Part shown: positions 17,981-27,650 of the stretch, one piece after another
Numbering within the stretch: position 1 is the first letter of the stretch
How the letters are laid out: each line of letters opens with the position of its first letter
Source: Caldifarciminota bacterium
GTDB lineage: Bacteria > Hydrothermota > Hydrothermia > UBA1063 > CAJXJZ01
Length of the DNA stretch: 64,000 nucleotides
Assembly (NCBI GenBank): GCA_026986775.1
Contig: JALSNX010000030.1
Location: 1-64,000, forward strand
Direction of reading: 5' to 3'
Notes under the pieces: generated by a model
Databases searched by the model: none
What the model was told of the DNA's origin: nothing
Seen by the model: the letters and a program-made list of their open reading frames with translations, nothing else
Program-made: the position numbers and the translations under genes

Positions 17981-18798
17981 CCCCAGGAGAGCTTTTTGCT
18001 TATAAGTCTGAAGAATCTTGTATAATCCTCAAATTCAATGAGTTTAACCGCTTTTTTTGAGCCTTCAACAATAAAAACTTCGCCAGATTCAGCATCAATG
18101 TTTACCTGTCCATCAACAGAAATGGTAACCTTCTCACCCTTGGTTTCACCTTTGATTTTAACCTTCATCCAGTGAGGAAGGACAATGGGTCTTAATGTAA
18201 GTTTGTGCGCACAGATGGGGGTGAGAATCATAAGCTTTTCTTCAGGATGTGCTATTGGACCACCTGCTGAAAGATTATAAGCAGTTGAGCCTGTTGGCGT
18301 GGATACGATAATACCGTCAGCCTTGAATTTGGATAGAAGGACGTTATCAACGCATATGCTTATTTCAATCATTCTCCATGGGTCCTTTACTCTCATGGTG
18401 ATATCGTTGAGGGCATTGTATTTGAAATGGCCCTTTTCTATTTTTAGGGTGAATCTATTGCTTATAGTGTAATTACCCTCCCTGAGCATGGTTATAGCGT
18501 TCTCTATGTCTTCGGGACCTATCTGGGTGAGAAATCCCATACCGCCAAGGTTTATTCCAAGTAGAGGCGTGTTATTGGCAAAGCGGGCTGCTCTCAGAAG
18601 TGTTCCATCTCCACCAAGTGCAATGATTACATCAGCATGGTGAGATAGATGCTGTTCTTCCACAAAGTTTGCGTCCTTAACAAAGTCCTTCAGGTTGCTG
18701 TCAAGCAGTATTTGGTCTTTACCAATTATGTCAAAAAGCAAGCCCAGGACTCTGTCTATCCTGGGCTTTTTGGGATTTCCTGTTATACCGAATTTCAA
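17977..18798 (-). CDS. nadK: NAD kinase
   Basis: Phosphorylates NAD to NADP. The GGDGTLLRAARF motif and the STPTGSTAYNLSAGGPI signature are intact. I place the start at TTG 18798, giving MKFGITGNPKKP..., which matches the usual family N-terminus and forms a TTGA overlap with the secF stop. A longer frame from ATG 18840 adds 14 residues but would overlap secF by 46 nt and has no ribosome binding site. Confidence 0.93.
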   Translation of the reverse strand: MKFGITGNPKKPRIDRVLGLLFDIIGKDQILLDSNLKDFVKDANFVEEQHLSHHADVIIALGGDGTLLRAARFANNTPLLGINLGGMGFLTQIGPEDIENAITMLREGNYTISNRFTLKIEKGHFKYNALNDITMRVKDPWRMIEISICVDNVLLSKFKADGIIVSTPTGSTAYNLSAGGPIAHPEEKLMILTPICAHKLTLRPIVLPHWMKVKIKGETKGEKVTISVDGQVNIDAESGEVFIVEGSKKAVKLIEFEDYTRFFRLISKKLSWG

Positions 18799-19709
18799 GA
18801 CTTTGCTGTTTGCTCTTTCCTTGTTTTTCTCAATCTCCATTCTATTACCAGTGATGCCACAACAAATATTGATGAGTAGGTACCAACAACAATACCTATT
18901 GTAAGTGCCAGTGCAAAGTCAAATATTACAGGCCCTCCAAATAGGAGTATTGAAATCAAGACTATAAGGGTGGTGAGTGATGTGATAACTGTTCTGGACA
19001 GAGTGGCATTGATTGATGTGTTGAATATGTCAATCATCTTTTTAACAGACACTCCCTGAGAGTATTTTCTGAGTTCCTCTCTTATTCTATCTGAAACCAC
19101 AATGGAGTCATTTATGGAATAACCCACAATGGTTAAAAGTGCTGCGACAATCTGTATGGTGAATTCTCTATTCATAAGAGACAGAAGTCCTACTGTGATA
19201 AATACGTCATGGAAGAGCGCTATAACTGACCCTACCCCAAATGCAAAATCGAATCTTATCCAGATATAGATAAGCATGAGGAATAGCCCTATAATCAGGG
19301 CTTCTGCTGCTTTAATCTGAAGTTCCTTACCCACTCTCGGCCCAACGGTTTCGTTTCTTTCAACAGTAACCTTAAGGCCCGTCTTTTTTGAAATCAGTCT
19401 GGCAAGTTCATCTGCGTCATATGTTTCTTTATACCTGAGAAGAAAGGTTGATGGGTCTCCAAATGTCTGAATTTCAACGCTTTTAAGATTGGCATCATTT
19501 AAAAGAATGTTTCTCAGTTTGCCAACGTCATAGGGCTTTTCAAATTTAATCTGAACGAGATTGCCGCCTGTAAAATCCACTCCGTATTTAAGTCCGCCGT
19601 GGGCTATGATGCTAATTATGCCTAAAATTATAAAGAAAAGTGATATGCCAAAGGCAATTTTCCTCTTTCCAACAAAGTCATACTGTGGGTTTTTAAAGAA
19701 AGTAATCAT
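18795..19709 (-). CDS. secF: Protein translocase subunit SecF
   Basis: A 304-aa RND-type membrane protein that works with SecD to pull secreted proteins through SecYEG using the proton gradient. It shows the first transmembrane helix, the conserved GVDFTGGNLVQIKF segment (about residues 39-52), a periplasmic domain, and five further helices with GYSINDSIVVSDRIRE (TM4 region). It starts 10 nt after secD with its own ribosome binding site (GGAGG). Confidence 0.96.
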   Translation of the reverse strand: MITFFKNPQYDFVGKRKIAFGISLFFIILGIISIIAHGGLKYGVDFTGGNLVQIKFEKPYDVGKLRNILLNDANLKSVEIQTFGDPSTFLLRYKETYDADELARLISKKTGLKVTVERNETVGPRVGKELQIKAAEALIIGLFLMLIYIWIRFDFAFGVGSVIALFHDVFITVGLLSLMNREFTIQIVAALLTIVGYSINDSIVVSDRIREELRKYSQGVSVKKMIDIFNTSINATLSRTVITSLTTLIVLISILLFGGPVIFDFALALTIGIVVGTYSSIFVVASLVIEWRLRKTRKEQTAKS

Positions 19710-19719
19710 TGTCTGCCTC

Positions 19720-21273
19720 CTAAATTCTCAATGTTTTGATATTTTTCACTTTGTATAGGTAGTCAAAGATGATTTTGGTGACGAATACTGCAGTAAAGAA
19801 ACTTACGATGATACCGATGGTCAATGTTGTACCAAAGCCTCTTATTGGTCCTGTACCAAATTTTAGAAGAACAAGCGCTGCTATAATAGTGGTTGCATTG
19901 GCATCAAAAATCGTTATTGTAGCTCTGTGGTATCCTGCATCAATGGCGTTTTTGGGACTCTTTCCTGCCCTGAGTTCTTCTCTTATTCTCTCAAAAATCA
20001 GCACGTTTGCGTCCACAGCCATACCAACTGTAAGTATGATACCTGCGAGTCCTGGTAATGTAAGTGTTGCGTGGAATGCCACCAGAAAGGCAAAAATGAA
20101 TAATAGATTAAGCAACAGTGCCACGTCAGCTATAAGTCCAGATACGTTGTAGTAGAAAATCATGAAGAGAACCACAAGTAGGAAACCTATAATCAGTGCA
20201 GTAAGTCCTTTATGAATTGAATCTTTTCCAAGAAGTGGCCCTACTGAGCGCTCTTCAATGATTTTCACTGGTGCCGGTAAGGCACCTGCTTTTAATATAA
20301 CGGCAATTTCCTTGGCCTCATCAATTGTGGGAATGCCCTCAATTATTGCACTTCCACCCTGAATTCTCTCCCTTATAACAGGTGCTGTTTGAACTATCCC
20401 ATCAAGAACAATGGCAAGACGTTTGTTTATGTTTTTACCTGTGACATAAGAAAACTTTCTTGCGCCTTTTCTGTTAAACATAAGTTCCACAATTGGCTGT
20501 CCTGCAATCTGGGAGCCCGGAGAACCGATTGTGTGTCTTGCTGTTTTAAGGTCAGCACCTGTAAGCTCTGGTTTAGCGTACAATAAATAAAGTGGTCTGA
20601 TTTTTGTTCCATCCTCTGTGTACTTTACCCTTCCCCAGTAAAATTTGTACTTCTGGCCGAGTATTTTTTTTGCAATTTCAGAATGGATGATTGAATCCAC
20701 CTTTGCCCAGTCATTTTCATCCACATAGAAAGTGCCGCCTCCGGCATTTTCAAGGAGTGAAAGAAATGGACCTATGGTGGATGTGGTATCTCCTTCTTCC
20801 CTCTGAAGGGCTTTGTCAATTTTTTCCACGATGCTGTTTGCGATTTTGTCGTCTGCCACAATGTGGAACTCCAGCATTGCTGTTTTTCCAATAAGTTCCT
20901 TGGCCCTCTCTCTATCCATTACTCCAGGAAGCTGAACGAGTATTCTGAATGCGCCGACCTTCTGAATGGATGGTTCAAATACACCCCACTGGTCTATTCT
21001 ATTTCTTATGATTTCAATGGCACGGTCCACAGCTCCTTTCCACTGTGCCTCAGGCAATTTGGATTTGTCCACTTCAAGGAGAAGGTACATTCCACCCTGA
21101 AGGTCAAGGCCCAGGTTCAGTGCTTTTTTATGGAGTTTCTTGAGTTCTGCAGGCTGCATGACCTTCTTTACATCTTCCGGCATTGTGTAGTATTTATAGG
21201 TAGGCCACAAACTCCATAAAGCGGCTAAGATGACTATAAGAGTAATAAGCGCACGCCATTTGAGACTGTTCAA
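19720..21273 (-). CDS. secD: Protein translocase subunit SecD
   Basis: The 517-aa partner of SecF. Features are an N-terminal helix, LGLDLQGGMYLLLEVD (about residues 53-68), a large periplasmic P1 domain, and the C-terminal RND helices with AVDANVLIFERIREELR. The start is TTG (MNSLKWRAL...), supported by GGAGG 8 nt upstream. A 24-nt gap separates it from the preceding barrel-like gene. secD and secF are separate genes, as in E. coli. Confidence 0.96.
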   Translation of the reverse strand: MNSLKWRALITLIVILAALWSLWPTYKYYTMPEDVKKVMQPAELKKLHKKALNLGLDLQGGMYLLLEVDKSKLPEAQWKGAVDRAIEIIRNRIDQWGVFEPSIQKVGAFRILVQLPGVMDRERAKELIGKTAMLEFHIVADDKIANSIVEKIDKALQREEGDTTSTIGPFLSLLENAGGGTFYVDENDWAKVDSIIHSEIAKKILGQKYKFYWGRVKYTEDGTKIRPLYLLYAKPELTGADLKTARHTIGSPGSQIAGQPIVELMFNRKGARKFSYVTGKNINKRLAIVLDGIVQTAPVIRERIQGGSAIIEGIPTIDEAKEIAVILKAGALPAPVKIIEERSVGPLLGKDSIHKGLTALIIGFLLVVLFMIFYYNVSGLIADVALLLNLLFIFAFLVAFHATLTLPGLAGIILTVGMAVDANVLIFERIREELRAGKSPKNAIDAGYHRATITIFDANATTIIAALVLLKFGTGPIRGFGTTLTIGIIVSFFTAVFVTKIIFDYLYKVKNIKTLRI

Positions 21274-21297
21274 ATGTAAATCCTCCTTTTTTGGTCT

Positions 21298-22011
21298 TTA
21301 ATTATACGATTGGGATGATGCATATTCAACAATTATGCCGCCAGATTGCCCTAAAATGTCGTGTATTTCAGAAAACGGTTCAAATAACAGGTTGTGGTAC
21401 TGCATAGTTATGCCTATGCTTAATTTATTCGGTGATGTGGAAAAACTCAGATATGTTCTTATTCGTTCTGTAAGGTTAAATCTCTGAAACAAGAGTAGTT
21501 TAAGTGGAAGCCCCTTTTCTCCCTCTAATAGAATCCCTGTTTTGCCCGCTAAGGTGGTAACCATAATTAAAATGGGAATGCGTGTTCTTACAGGAACTCC
21601 ATAAACTCCTGTGTGAATGCTGAGTGTTGAAAACGGTTTTATTCCACTTGAAAGAGCAAAAACTATTCTGTTTTCAGTGTATGGAATAAATTCCCTTATA
21701 AATGAAAATCCGGTGCCTGCAGAAAGGCCATTTTTGCTCTCCTTTCTTATGGCAAAGCTCAAACAGGCTGTCCTGTAATAAGATGCAACATTCATAAAAG
21801 TTGCCTGTATGGACAGAGGTTGTCTGTTGTATGAAATGCCAAAGAGATATGTTCCAGGAAGTCCATAAAAGTTTCTCAGGCCTGCCTGGATACTGTAATC
21901 CGTTATCTTTATGTCAGGGAAAACAGAAACTGTTCCCAGCCCCTGCCTGTATCCTCTTATATCAGCAAAAACACTTCCTGAAAAGAGTGAAATTGCCAAC
22001 AAAAGCAGCAT
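21298..22011 (-). CDS. Predicted secreted beta-barrel-like protein, unknown function
   Basis: A 237-aa protein with a short signal peptide (MLLLLAISLFSGSVFA), followed by alternating polar/hydrophobic strands rich in Gly, Tyr, Phe and Ser. The overall look is of a small outer-membrane barrel such as PorV/UPF0164-type proteins, but I recognise no family motif. It lies between PBP1A (overlap-adjacent, 1 nt gap) and secD, so it is expressed with core envelope genes. Confidence 0.6.
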   Translation of the reverse strand: MLLLLAISLFSGSVFADIRGYRQGLGTVSVFPDIKITDYSIQAGLRNFYGLPGTYLFGISYNRQPLSIQATFMNVASYYRTACLSFAIRKESKNGLSAGTGFSFIREFIPYTENRIVFALSSGIKPFSTLSIHTGVYGVPVRTRIPILIMVTTLAGKTGILLEGEKGLPLKLLLFQRFNLTERIRTYLSFSTSPNKLSIGITMQYHNLLFEPFSEIHDILGQSGGIIVEYASSQSYN

Positions 22012-22012
22012 C

Positions 22013-24094
22013 TCAGCGATTATTGTTTATAAATTCAAGCTCCAATTCTCTGAAGGTACCCTTTGACGCTCTGGGACCATGTAAATTACAATAGATTGTG
22101 GGTTCATCACCCTCTCTGAAAGGAACCTCATCTGTTTTAGGACAGTATTCTGTTGCAAGTAAACCTGATTCCAGACATACATCTGCAATTACAATGTTGG
22201 CAGGTACAGGAAAGTCACCGGGAGGTGGTACATAGGCTGAATCGTAAATGGTTTTATTAAAAACTGCCCATATGGGTAGGGCAGTACCAGCACCTGTGGC
22301 GCCTTTGTATATGGTTCTCAGAGAATCAAATCCAACCCACACTCCAGTAAGGAGATTGGGAGTAAAACCTATAAACCAGTTATCCCTGTACTCGTTGGTT
22401 GTTCCTGTTTTTCCTCCACACGGTAGTTCAAACTTAAATTTCCTGCGAATATTAATGCCTGTTCCATGGTCTACAACCGACCTCAACATATAGTTCATTA
22501 TGTATGATGTGGCTTCATCAATAACCTTTACCTTAACGGTTTTTGCTTCTTCCAGCACAACTCCGTTTCTGTCCTCTATCTTCTTTATGAAGTAGGGCCT
22601 TACCCTGTATCCTCCGTTCTGGAACGGAGCATACGCTGTAATAAGTTCAATCGGTGATAGCTCTATACCGCCAAGTGCAATTGATGGGTACGGTGGTAAA
22701 TACGTCCTTATACCCATTCGTTTTGCATACATTACAACTGCATCAGGGCCAACTTTGAGTATGAGATTTACTGTTGCGAGGTTTCTGGAAAGTGCAAGGG
22801 CATCTCTGAGTGTTATTCTACCTAAATACCTGTGGTCGTAATTATCAGGTTTCCAGTCTTCACCATCAGGTCCCTGTCCTTTGAGCACTATTGGAATGTC
22901 CATGATTTTGTCAGTGGGATAAAATCCGTTGTCTATGGCTGTGAGATAAACAAAAGGTTTAAAAGCAGAGCCCGGCTGGCGCTTTGCCTGAATAATTCTG
23001 TTAAATGGGCTCTCCTTGAAACTTCTACCGCCTACCAGTGCTAATATGGACCCATCTTCAGGATTTATTGATAAAAGTGCGCCCTGAAGATAGCGAGGTT
23101 TTTTGTTTTTTGTAGTATCTTTCAGGAACTCCTCTCTTGTTGGTTCTATCTTTCGTTCTTTCTCTATCTCTGTAAGCATGCTGTCAAGAACCTTCTCTGC
23201 CACTTTTTGAAGGTTAAAGTCTATTGTGGTATATACCTTGCCGCCTCCCTTAAATAGAAAGTCCTCCCCATATCTGGATACTATGTAGTCTCTTACCATT
23301 TCAAGGATATATCCCCCAAAATTTTTCTGTCGTATATTTTCAGGCTTATGAACAATTACCTTCTCCTGAAGTGCTTCCTCATACTCCTCCTGCGTTATTA
23401 CACCTTCCTCGTACATAACACGGAGAATCAGATTGGCCCTTTTCTGATTCCTTTCAGGGTAACGGGTGGGGGAGTAAAATACAGGTGAGCGAACAATTGC
23501 CGCCAGTGTGGCAGCTTCTCTCAACGTTAACTGTGACAGGTCTTTGTCAAAGAAATACCTTGCAGCTGTTTTGATGCCATAAATACCCTCTCCGAAGTAA
23601 ATCTGGTTGAGATAAAGGGTCAGAATTTCATCCTTTGAAAAATACCTCTCTATTTTCAGGGCGAGGAGCATTTCTCTTGCCTTTCTTATAATAGACCTTT
23701 TGAAGGATAAAAAGACATTTCTTGCAAGTTGCTGTGTAATGGTTGAGCCTCCCTGATGGGGCTTCATGGTGATTATGTCAACGATAATGGCTTTTATTAC
23801 CCTTGTAAGGTCTATTCCGGGATGTTTATAAAATCTCTTGTCTTCAACTGCAACAAAAGCGTTTTTTACAAAAGAAGGGATTTCCTTCTGTGAGGCTGTT
23901 TCCCGTATCTCCAGAAAATAGGTATAGAGTCTCTTACCATTTCTGTCCAGAATTTCAGTGGCATTTGGAGGAGTGTAGTTTTCTATGAGATAGGCTGGTG
24001 GCAGGGTTGCCTCAAGTAGTGCTATTACGATGGCAAAGAGTAACATGAAAACCATATAGAGTATTAGTGCCTTTTTCAGAACCCTCTTTAGCAC
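22013..24094 (-). CDS. mrcA: Penicillin-binding protein 1A (glycosyltransferase/transpeptidase)
   Basis: A bifunctional class A PBP of 693 aa that polymerises and cross-links peptidoglycan. One N-terminal transmembrane helix is followed by a GT51 domain (VAVEDKRFYKHPGID, GGSTITQQLARNVFLS, LTLYLNQIYFGEGIYGI) and a transpeptidase domain (SxxK in QPGSAFKPF, SxN-like SRN, KTGTTNEYRDNWFIGF). The start is GTG with AGGAG 8 nt upstream, overlapping murI by 7 nt. Symbol given by family; orthology to mrcA specifically is not proven. Confidence 0.93.
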   Translation of the reverse strand: MLKRVLKKALILYMVFMLLFAIVIALLEATLPPAYLIENYTPPNATEILDRNGKRLYTYFLEIRETASQKEIPSFVKNAFVAVEDKRFYKHPGIDLTRVIKAIIVDIITMKPHQGGSTITQQLARNVFLSFKRSIIRKAREMLLALKIERYFSKDEILTLYLNQIYFGEGIYGIKTAARYFFDKDLSQLTLREAATLAAIVRSPVFYSPTRYPERNQKRANLILRVMYEEGVITQEEYEEALQEKVIVHKPENIRQKNFGGYILEMVRDYIVSRYGEDFLFKGGGKVYTTIDFNLQKVAEKVLDSMLTEIEKERKIEPTREEFLKDTTKNKKPRYLQGALLSINPEDGSILALVGGRSFKESPFNRIIQAKRQPGSAFKPFVYLTAIDNGFYPTDKIMDIPIVLKGQGPDGEDWKPDNYDHRYLGRITLRDALALSRNLATVNLILKVGPDAVVMYAKRMGIRTYLPPYPSIALGGIELSPIELITAYAPFQNGGYRVRPYFIKKIEDRNGVVLEEAKTVKVKVIDEATSYIMNYMLRSVVDHGTGINIRRKFKFELPCGGKTGTTNEYRDNWFIGFTPNLLTGVWVGFDSLRTIYKGATGAGTALPIWAVFNKTIYDSAYVPPPGDFPVPANIVIADVCLESGLLATEYCPKTDEVPFREGDEPTIYCNLHGPRASKGTFRELELEFINNNR

Positions 24095-24909
24095 GATGAT
24101 ATCTCCTTAAGGTCCACCTTTTCAATAGTATCCGGTGTGAATCCCAGAAAGATGTTTAGAAGCGAGTGGTAGTGTGGTGGAATATCAGTGAGATACAGGT
24201 CAAGTGAACCTCTACCTTCTTCAGGAAGAGAGTCTGTGCTTTTAAGGAACTCATATACTTCGTCTGCCACAGCCTTTGCAGGGTCTATAAGTCTTATGTC
24301 CTCACCAACTACATTCCTTATGACATTCATCAAAATGGGATAGTGGGTACAACCAAGAATGATAGTATCCACCCTGTTTTTAATATCTCTGAGATAATGC
24401 TCTGCAATAAGTTCAGGTATTTTACCTTCTGTGAATCCTTCTTCAGCAAGAGGAACAAACAGCGGGCAGGCCTTTTCAAATACAGTGGTGATGCCTCTAT
24501 TCTCAAGTGCCTTTTTGTGGGCATGGCTTTTTATAGTGGCAATGGTTCCTATTATACCAATGTGTTTTTCTTCGGAGATTTCTGCTGCCATTTTAACACC
24601 AGGTTCCACCACTCCAAAAATGGGCATATTCATAAATTCTCTTTTAAGATAGCCTAAAGCCACGCTTGAGGCTGTATTACATGCCACAACTATGAGGTCA
24701 ACACCCTTTTCTATAAGAAAAGCAGCGTCCTCTCGCGCAAATCTTTTTATTGTTTCCTCGGATTTTGTGCCATATGGGACTCGTGCAGTATCACCAAGAT
24801 ATACCACAGCAGCCTGTGGAATTTTTTCTCTTATTTTTTTCACAACGGTGAGACCACCTATACCTGAATCAAATACCCCTATGCTTATGGTTCTCTTAGA
24901 ATCTGCCAT
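24088..24909 (-). CDS. murI: Glutamate racemase
   Basis: Makes D-glutamate for peptidoglycan. The 273-aa protein has GVFDSGIGGLTVVKKI (catalytic Asp-Ser loop), VVACNTASSVAL (first catalytic Cys) and IILGCTHYPIL (second catalytic Cys). Length is normal. It overlaps the amidase gene by 14 nt and PBP1A by 7 nt, forming a cell-wall cluster. Confidence 0.96.
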   Translation of the reverse strand: MADSKRTISIGVFDSGIGGLTVVKKIREKIPQAAVVYLGDTARVPYGTKSEETIKRFAREDAAFLIEKGVDLIVVACNTASSVALGYLKREFMNMPIFGVVEPGVKMAAEISEEKHIGIIGTIATIKSHAHKKALENRGITTVFEKACPLFVPLAEEGFTEGKIPELIAEHYLRDIKNRVDTIILGCTHYPILMNVIRNVVGEDIRLIDPAKAVADEVYEFLKSTDSLPEEGRGSLDLYLTDIPPHYHSLLNIFLGFTPDTIEKVDLKEISSC

Positions 24910-26299
24910 ACTTTCTTTCGTAATACCTTTTGTATTTTAAAATTCCCTCAACAATGCCATCTGCAATTTTGTTCTGATATCTCTTACTACGGAGCTTTTT
25001 TTCTTCTTTTGGATTGGTTATGAATCCAGTTTCAATCAGAATACTTGGGGCATACACGCCTCTTAAGACATAAAATCCTGCCTGTTTTACACCTCTGTCA
25101 AGGGCATGTGTCTTTTTTACAATGCTTTCCTGGATAAATGCGGCAAGGTCCTGAGATTCACGCAGAAACTCATTCTGAGCCATGTCCCCTAAAATCCATT
25201 TTAAAATGTTTCTCTCATCAACCTTGTCTTTGAGTTCATATTTTATTACAGAGTTTTCAAATGCCGCTACAGAGCGCTCCCATTTGGTTCTCGCCTCAGA
25301 TAAAAAGTAAGTTTCAATTCCGTGCGCCCGTTTTCCTTTTGAATAGTTTGCATGGATTGACACGAAGAGGTCACACTTTGAGTTATTTGCAATCCTTGCT
25401 CGCTGACCAAGAGTTATGAATTTGTCTTTATCTCTTGTTAAAATGACCCTGAACCCTTTTTTTCTCAATTTTTTAGCCACTTTTCTGGCTATTGAAAGAA
25501 CGATATCCTTTTCCCGTGTGCCCCTTTTTGTAACAGCACCGGGGTCTTTCCCTCCGTGTCCCGGGTCTATGACAATTACGTCAATCTTATTGTGTGTTTT
25601 TGGGGTTATTTTACTCTTTTCGTTACGAGATATTTGGTCCTGTTTCTGGTTTTTTTTCAGGGTCTCTTTTAATCTGACAACAAAGAGGCCTGTGGAAGAT
25701 TTACTTTCAAAGTCGGTTTTTTTTCGCAGATTCAGTTTAAATAATGTGCCCCGTGAGGAATATGTAATTTCCACGCTTTTTAAGGGGAATTCCACATCAT
25801 CAAAGTACAAAAAGGGTGGACCAAAGTAAAAGCCGTATGGTACCTCTATGAGGATACTGTTATTATCCATTCTTGTTGCTGGTTCAAGGTCAATATTGTG
25901 GATTAGCCTTATAACATTACCATTAATTTCAAAGGATTTTATTGATGGACTGTAGGATGATTCTATGATTCTGTGTTTACGGGAGTCCCAGTAATAGTAG
26001 TTTCCTGTAAGCACACCTGATATATATATCAGGTCTTCAGCGTCTATAAAGACATTGTCAGAGTCTTTTTTAATCGCTTTGAGTGTTCCTTCTATTTTGC
26101 CGGTATAGGTAAGATTAACAGGGTTTATTCTTACATTATCAGTCCCAAAGGAAAGAAGAATGGAAGAGTCTGTAACCTCTGTGTCAATATTTAGTATGCT
26201 TGAGGCTGTTTTAAGTGAAATAAAATCTGTGTTTTTAATCCTTACATAAGGCAGATTGATTACATTAAAGCCAAACAGCAAAGCAAATAATAGATGCAT
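24896..26299 (-). CDS. N-acetylmuramoyl-L-alanine amidase (Amidase_3)
   Basis: A secreted 467-aa zinc amidase that cleaves septal peptidoglycan. A signal peptide (MHLLFALLFGFNVINL), a beta-rich N-terminal region (AMIN-like, to about residue 200) and a C-terminal Amidase_3 domain are seen. The latter has VIVIDPGHGGKDPGAV (zinc His), the Glu in TREKDIVL, SIHANYSKGKRAHGIETYFLS (zinc His) and a final IETGFITN. The ATG at 26299 was chosen over a 16-residue longer frame because AAGGAGAG precedes it. It is the first gene of the long minus-strand array. Confidence 0.92.
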   Translation of the reverse strand: MHLLFALLFGFNVINLPYVRIKNTDFISLKTASSILNIDTEVTDSSILLSFGTDNVRINPVNLTYTGKIEGTLKAIKKDSDNVFIDAEDLIYISGVLTGNYYYWDSRKHRIIESSYSPSIKSFEINGNVIRLIHNIDLEPATRMDNNSILIEVPYGFYFGPPFLYFDDVEFPLKSVEITYSSRGTLFKLNLRKKTDFESKSSTGLFVVRLKETLKKNQKQDQISRNEKSKITPKTHNKIDVIVIDPGHGGKDPGAVTKRGTREKDIVLSIARKVAKKLRKKGFRVILTRDKDKFITLGQRARIANNSKCDLFVSIHANYSKGKRAHGIETYFLSEARTKWERSVAAFENSVIKYELKDKVDERNILKWILGDMAQNEFLRESQDLAAFIQESIVKKTHALDRGVKQAGFYVLRGVYAPSILIETGFITNPKEEKKLRSKRYQNKIADGIVEGILKYKRYYERKYGRF

Positions 26300-26319
26300 A
26301 GCTCTCCTTTTGTGTAAAT

Positions 26320-26347
26320 ATTTTAAGGCACTTCTTGCGCTACTCAA
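26320..26347 (-). promoter_or_regulatory. Promoter of the 20.7-kb minus-strand array
   Basis: On the minus strand TTGAGT (26342-26347) and TAAAAT (26320-26325) are 16 bp apart, with the amidase ATG about 20 nt beyond the -10 box. This is the only obvious promoter in the divergent gap and would feed the array ending at 5561. Internal promoters are not excluded. Confidence 0.5.
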
Positions 26348-26400
26348 AAATCGCAGCCTTATATTCGTTTCCTGAGGTGTTTCATGTACAGCACTGTTCT

Positions 26401-26428
26401 TTGTAATTTCATCACAAACCAGTAAAAT
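26401..26428 (+). promoter_or_regulatory. Promoter of the nrnA-panE operon
   Basis: TTGTAA (26401-26406) and TAAAAT (26423-26428) are 16 bp apart in the gap that also holds the divergent amidase promoter. The predicted start of transcription is about 17 nt before the nrnA ATG at 26452. Confidence 0.45.
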
Positions 26429-26451
26429 ATTAGTTCAACATGGAGGCTATA

Positions 26452-27411
26452 ATGAAATTTGATGAAAAAGTCCTAAATCTCATAAATTACCTTAAAGGTA
26501 AGAAAATATGTCTTGTATCCCATGTACATCCTGATGGTGATGCTGCAGGTAGCGTAATAGGATTTTACCTTTTTCTAAAAAATATGAAATATCCAGTCAG
26601 GGCTTTTTTGAAAGATGGAGTGCCGTATCAGTATGCATTTCTGTATGGTGCTGAATTTATTGAGAGGAATCTGGATGTTTCTAAAAGCGATGTCTGCGTT
26701 CTACTTGATGCGAGCGAGTTTTCAAGAACCGGTTTTGACATGCCGGACTTACCCATTATTCGGATTGACCATCATAAAACCGGTGAAAGGTATTCAGATT
26801 ATGATATTGTAGTTACAGATGCTCCTGCAACTGTATCACTAATTTTGAGCCTTGTAAAAGTATGGGATGAATCCCATATTGATGAAAGGGTGGCGAGAGC
26901 CCTTTATACCGGATTGCTTACTGATACAGTATCCTTTATTCATGCAAATTCGTTTCCATGGGCATTTTCTGATGCACTTTATCTTTCGCAAAAAGCTCAA
27001 ATTGATGATATAGGGTCTCTTGTTTATGAGAGGAAGCGAAAGTCCTTTTATTTGCTTCTTATGCGTGCATTGGAAAGGCTAACATTTGATTTTAACGATA
27101 AACTGGCATATACCTTCATAAAAAATGAGGATTTTGCAGAAACAGGTGCAACTTCAGAGGACACCGATGGAATAGTCAGACATGTTATTTCAATAGATGG
27201 TGTTGAGGTGGGAATTAACTTCATTGAATACGAGAAAGGGGTGTGGAAGGTGAGTGCAAGAGGAAAGGGCAGGATTGACCTTGCTTTACTGTGTCTGGAA
27301 TTTGGTGGTGGAGGGCATAGAAATGCAGCAGGATGTACAATTGAAGGTTCTCTTGAAAAGGTAATAAAAGATTTTAAAAGAGCCTTTGAAAAATGGGTAG
27401 GGTCTCTTTAA
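26452..27411 (+). CDS. nrnA: DHH-family phosphoesterase, NrnA-type oligoribonuclease/pAp phosphatase
   Basis: A 319-aa enzyme that degrades 2-5 nt RNA fragments and dephosphorylates pAp. The DHH core is visible: SHVHPDGDAAGSVIG (about residues 24-38), Asp in VLLDASE, the DHH motif (IDHHKTGER) and the C-terminal DHHA1 motif GGGGHRNAAGC. The ATG at 26452 was chosen because GGAGG lies 5 nt upstream; an ATG at 26440 is in frame but lacks such a site. It could also process pGpG from the cyclic di-GMP pathway; no separate oligoribonuclease is seen in this window. Confidence 0.9.
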   Translation: MKFDEKVLNLINYLKGKKICLVSHVHPDGDAAGSVIGFYLFLKNMKYPVRAFLKDGVPYQYAFLYGAEFIERNLDVSKSDVCVLLDASEFSRTGFDMPDLPIIRIDHHKTGERYSDYDIVVTDAPATVSLILSLVKVWDESHIDERVARALYTGLLTDTVSFIHANSFPWAFSDALYLSQKAQIDDIGSLVYERKRKSFYLLLMRALERLTFDFNDKLAYTFIKNEDFAETGATSEDTDGIVRHVISIDGVEVGINFIEYEKGVWKVSARGKGRIDLALLCLEFGGGGHRNAAGCTIEGSLEKVIKDFKRAFEKWVGSL

Positions 27412-27650
27412 AGGTAATACCTGGTTCATCTGTGGTTGAGGTTAAGATTGTGGGAGACGAGATAAGGGTAAAACTTCATGCAAAACCAGAAGGTGGAAAG
27501 GCCAATAAGGAACTTATTGAACTTATCAGCAAAAAACTAAAAATTCCCAGGAGTAACATAAAGATTGTAAAAGGTTTTTCTTCCAGAAAAAAGGTTCTTG
27601 ACATTGAAGGCCTGACTGAAGAAGAGATTTTAGAGGGGTTTTTGAAATGA
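27393..27650 (+). CDS. YggU/DUF167 family protein
   Basis: An 85-aa protein matching the whole small family: VKIVGDEIRVKLHAKPEGGKANKELIELISKKL, then IKIVKGFSSRKKVLDIEGL (described in two parts). The family has an alpha/beta fold and unknown function. It overlaps nrnA by 19 nt and the PAP2 gene by 4 nt, so it is translationally coupled to both. Confidence 0.88.
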   Translation: MGRVSLKVIPGSSVVEVKIVGDEIRVKLHAKPEGGKANKELIELISKKLKIPRSNIKIVKGFSSRKKVLDIEGLTEEEILEGFLK

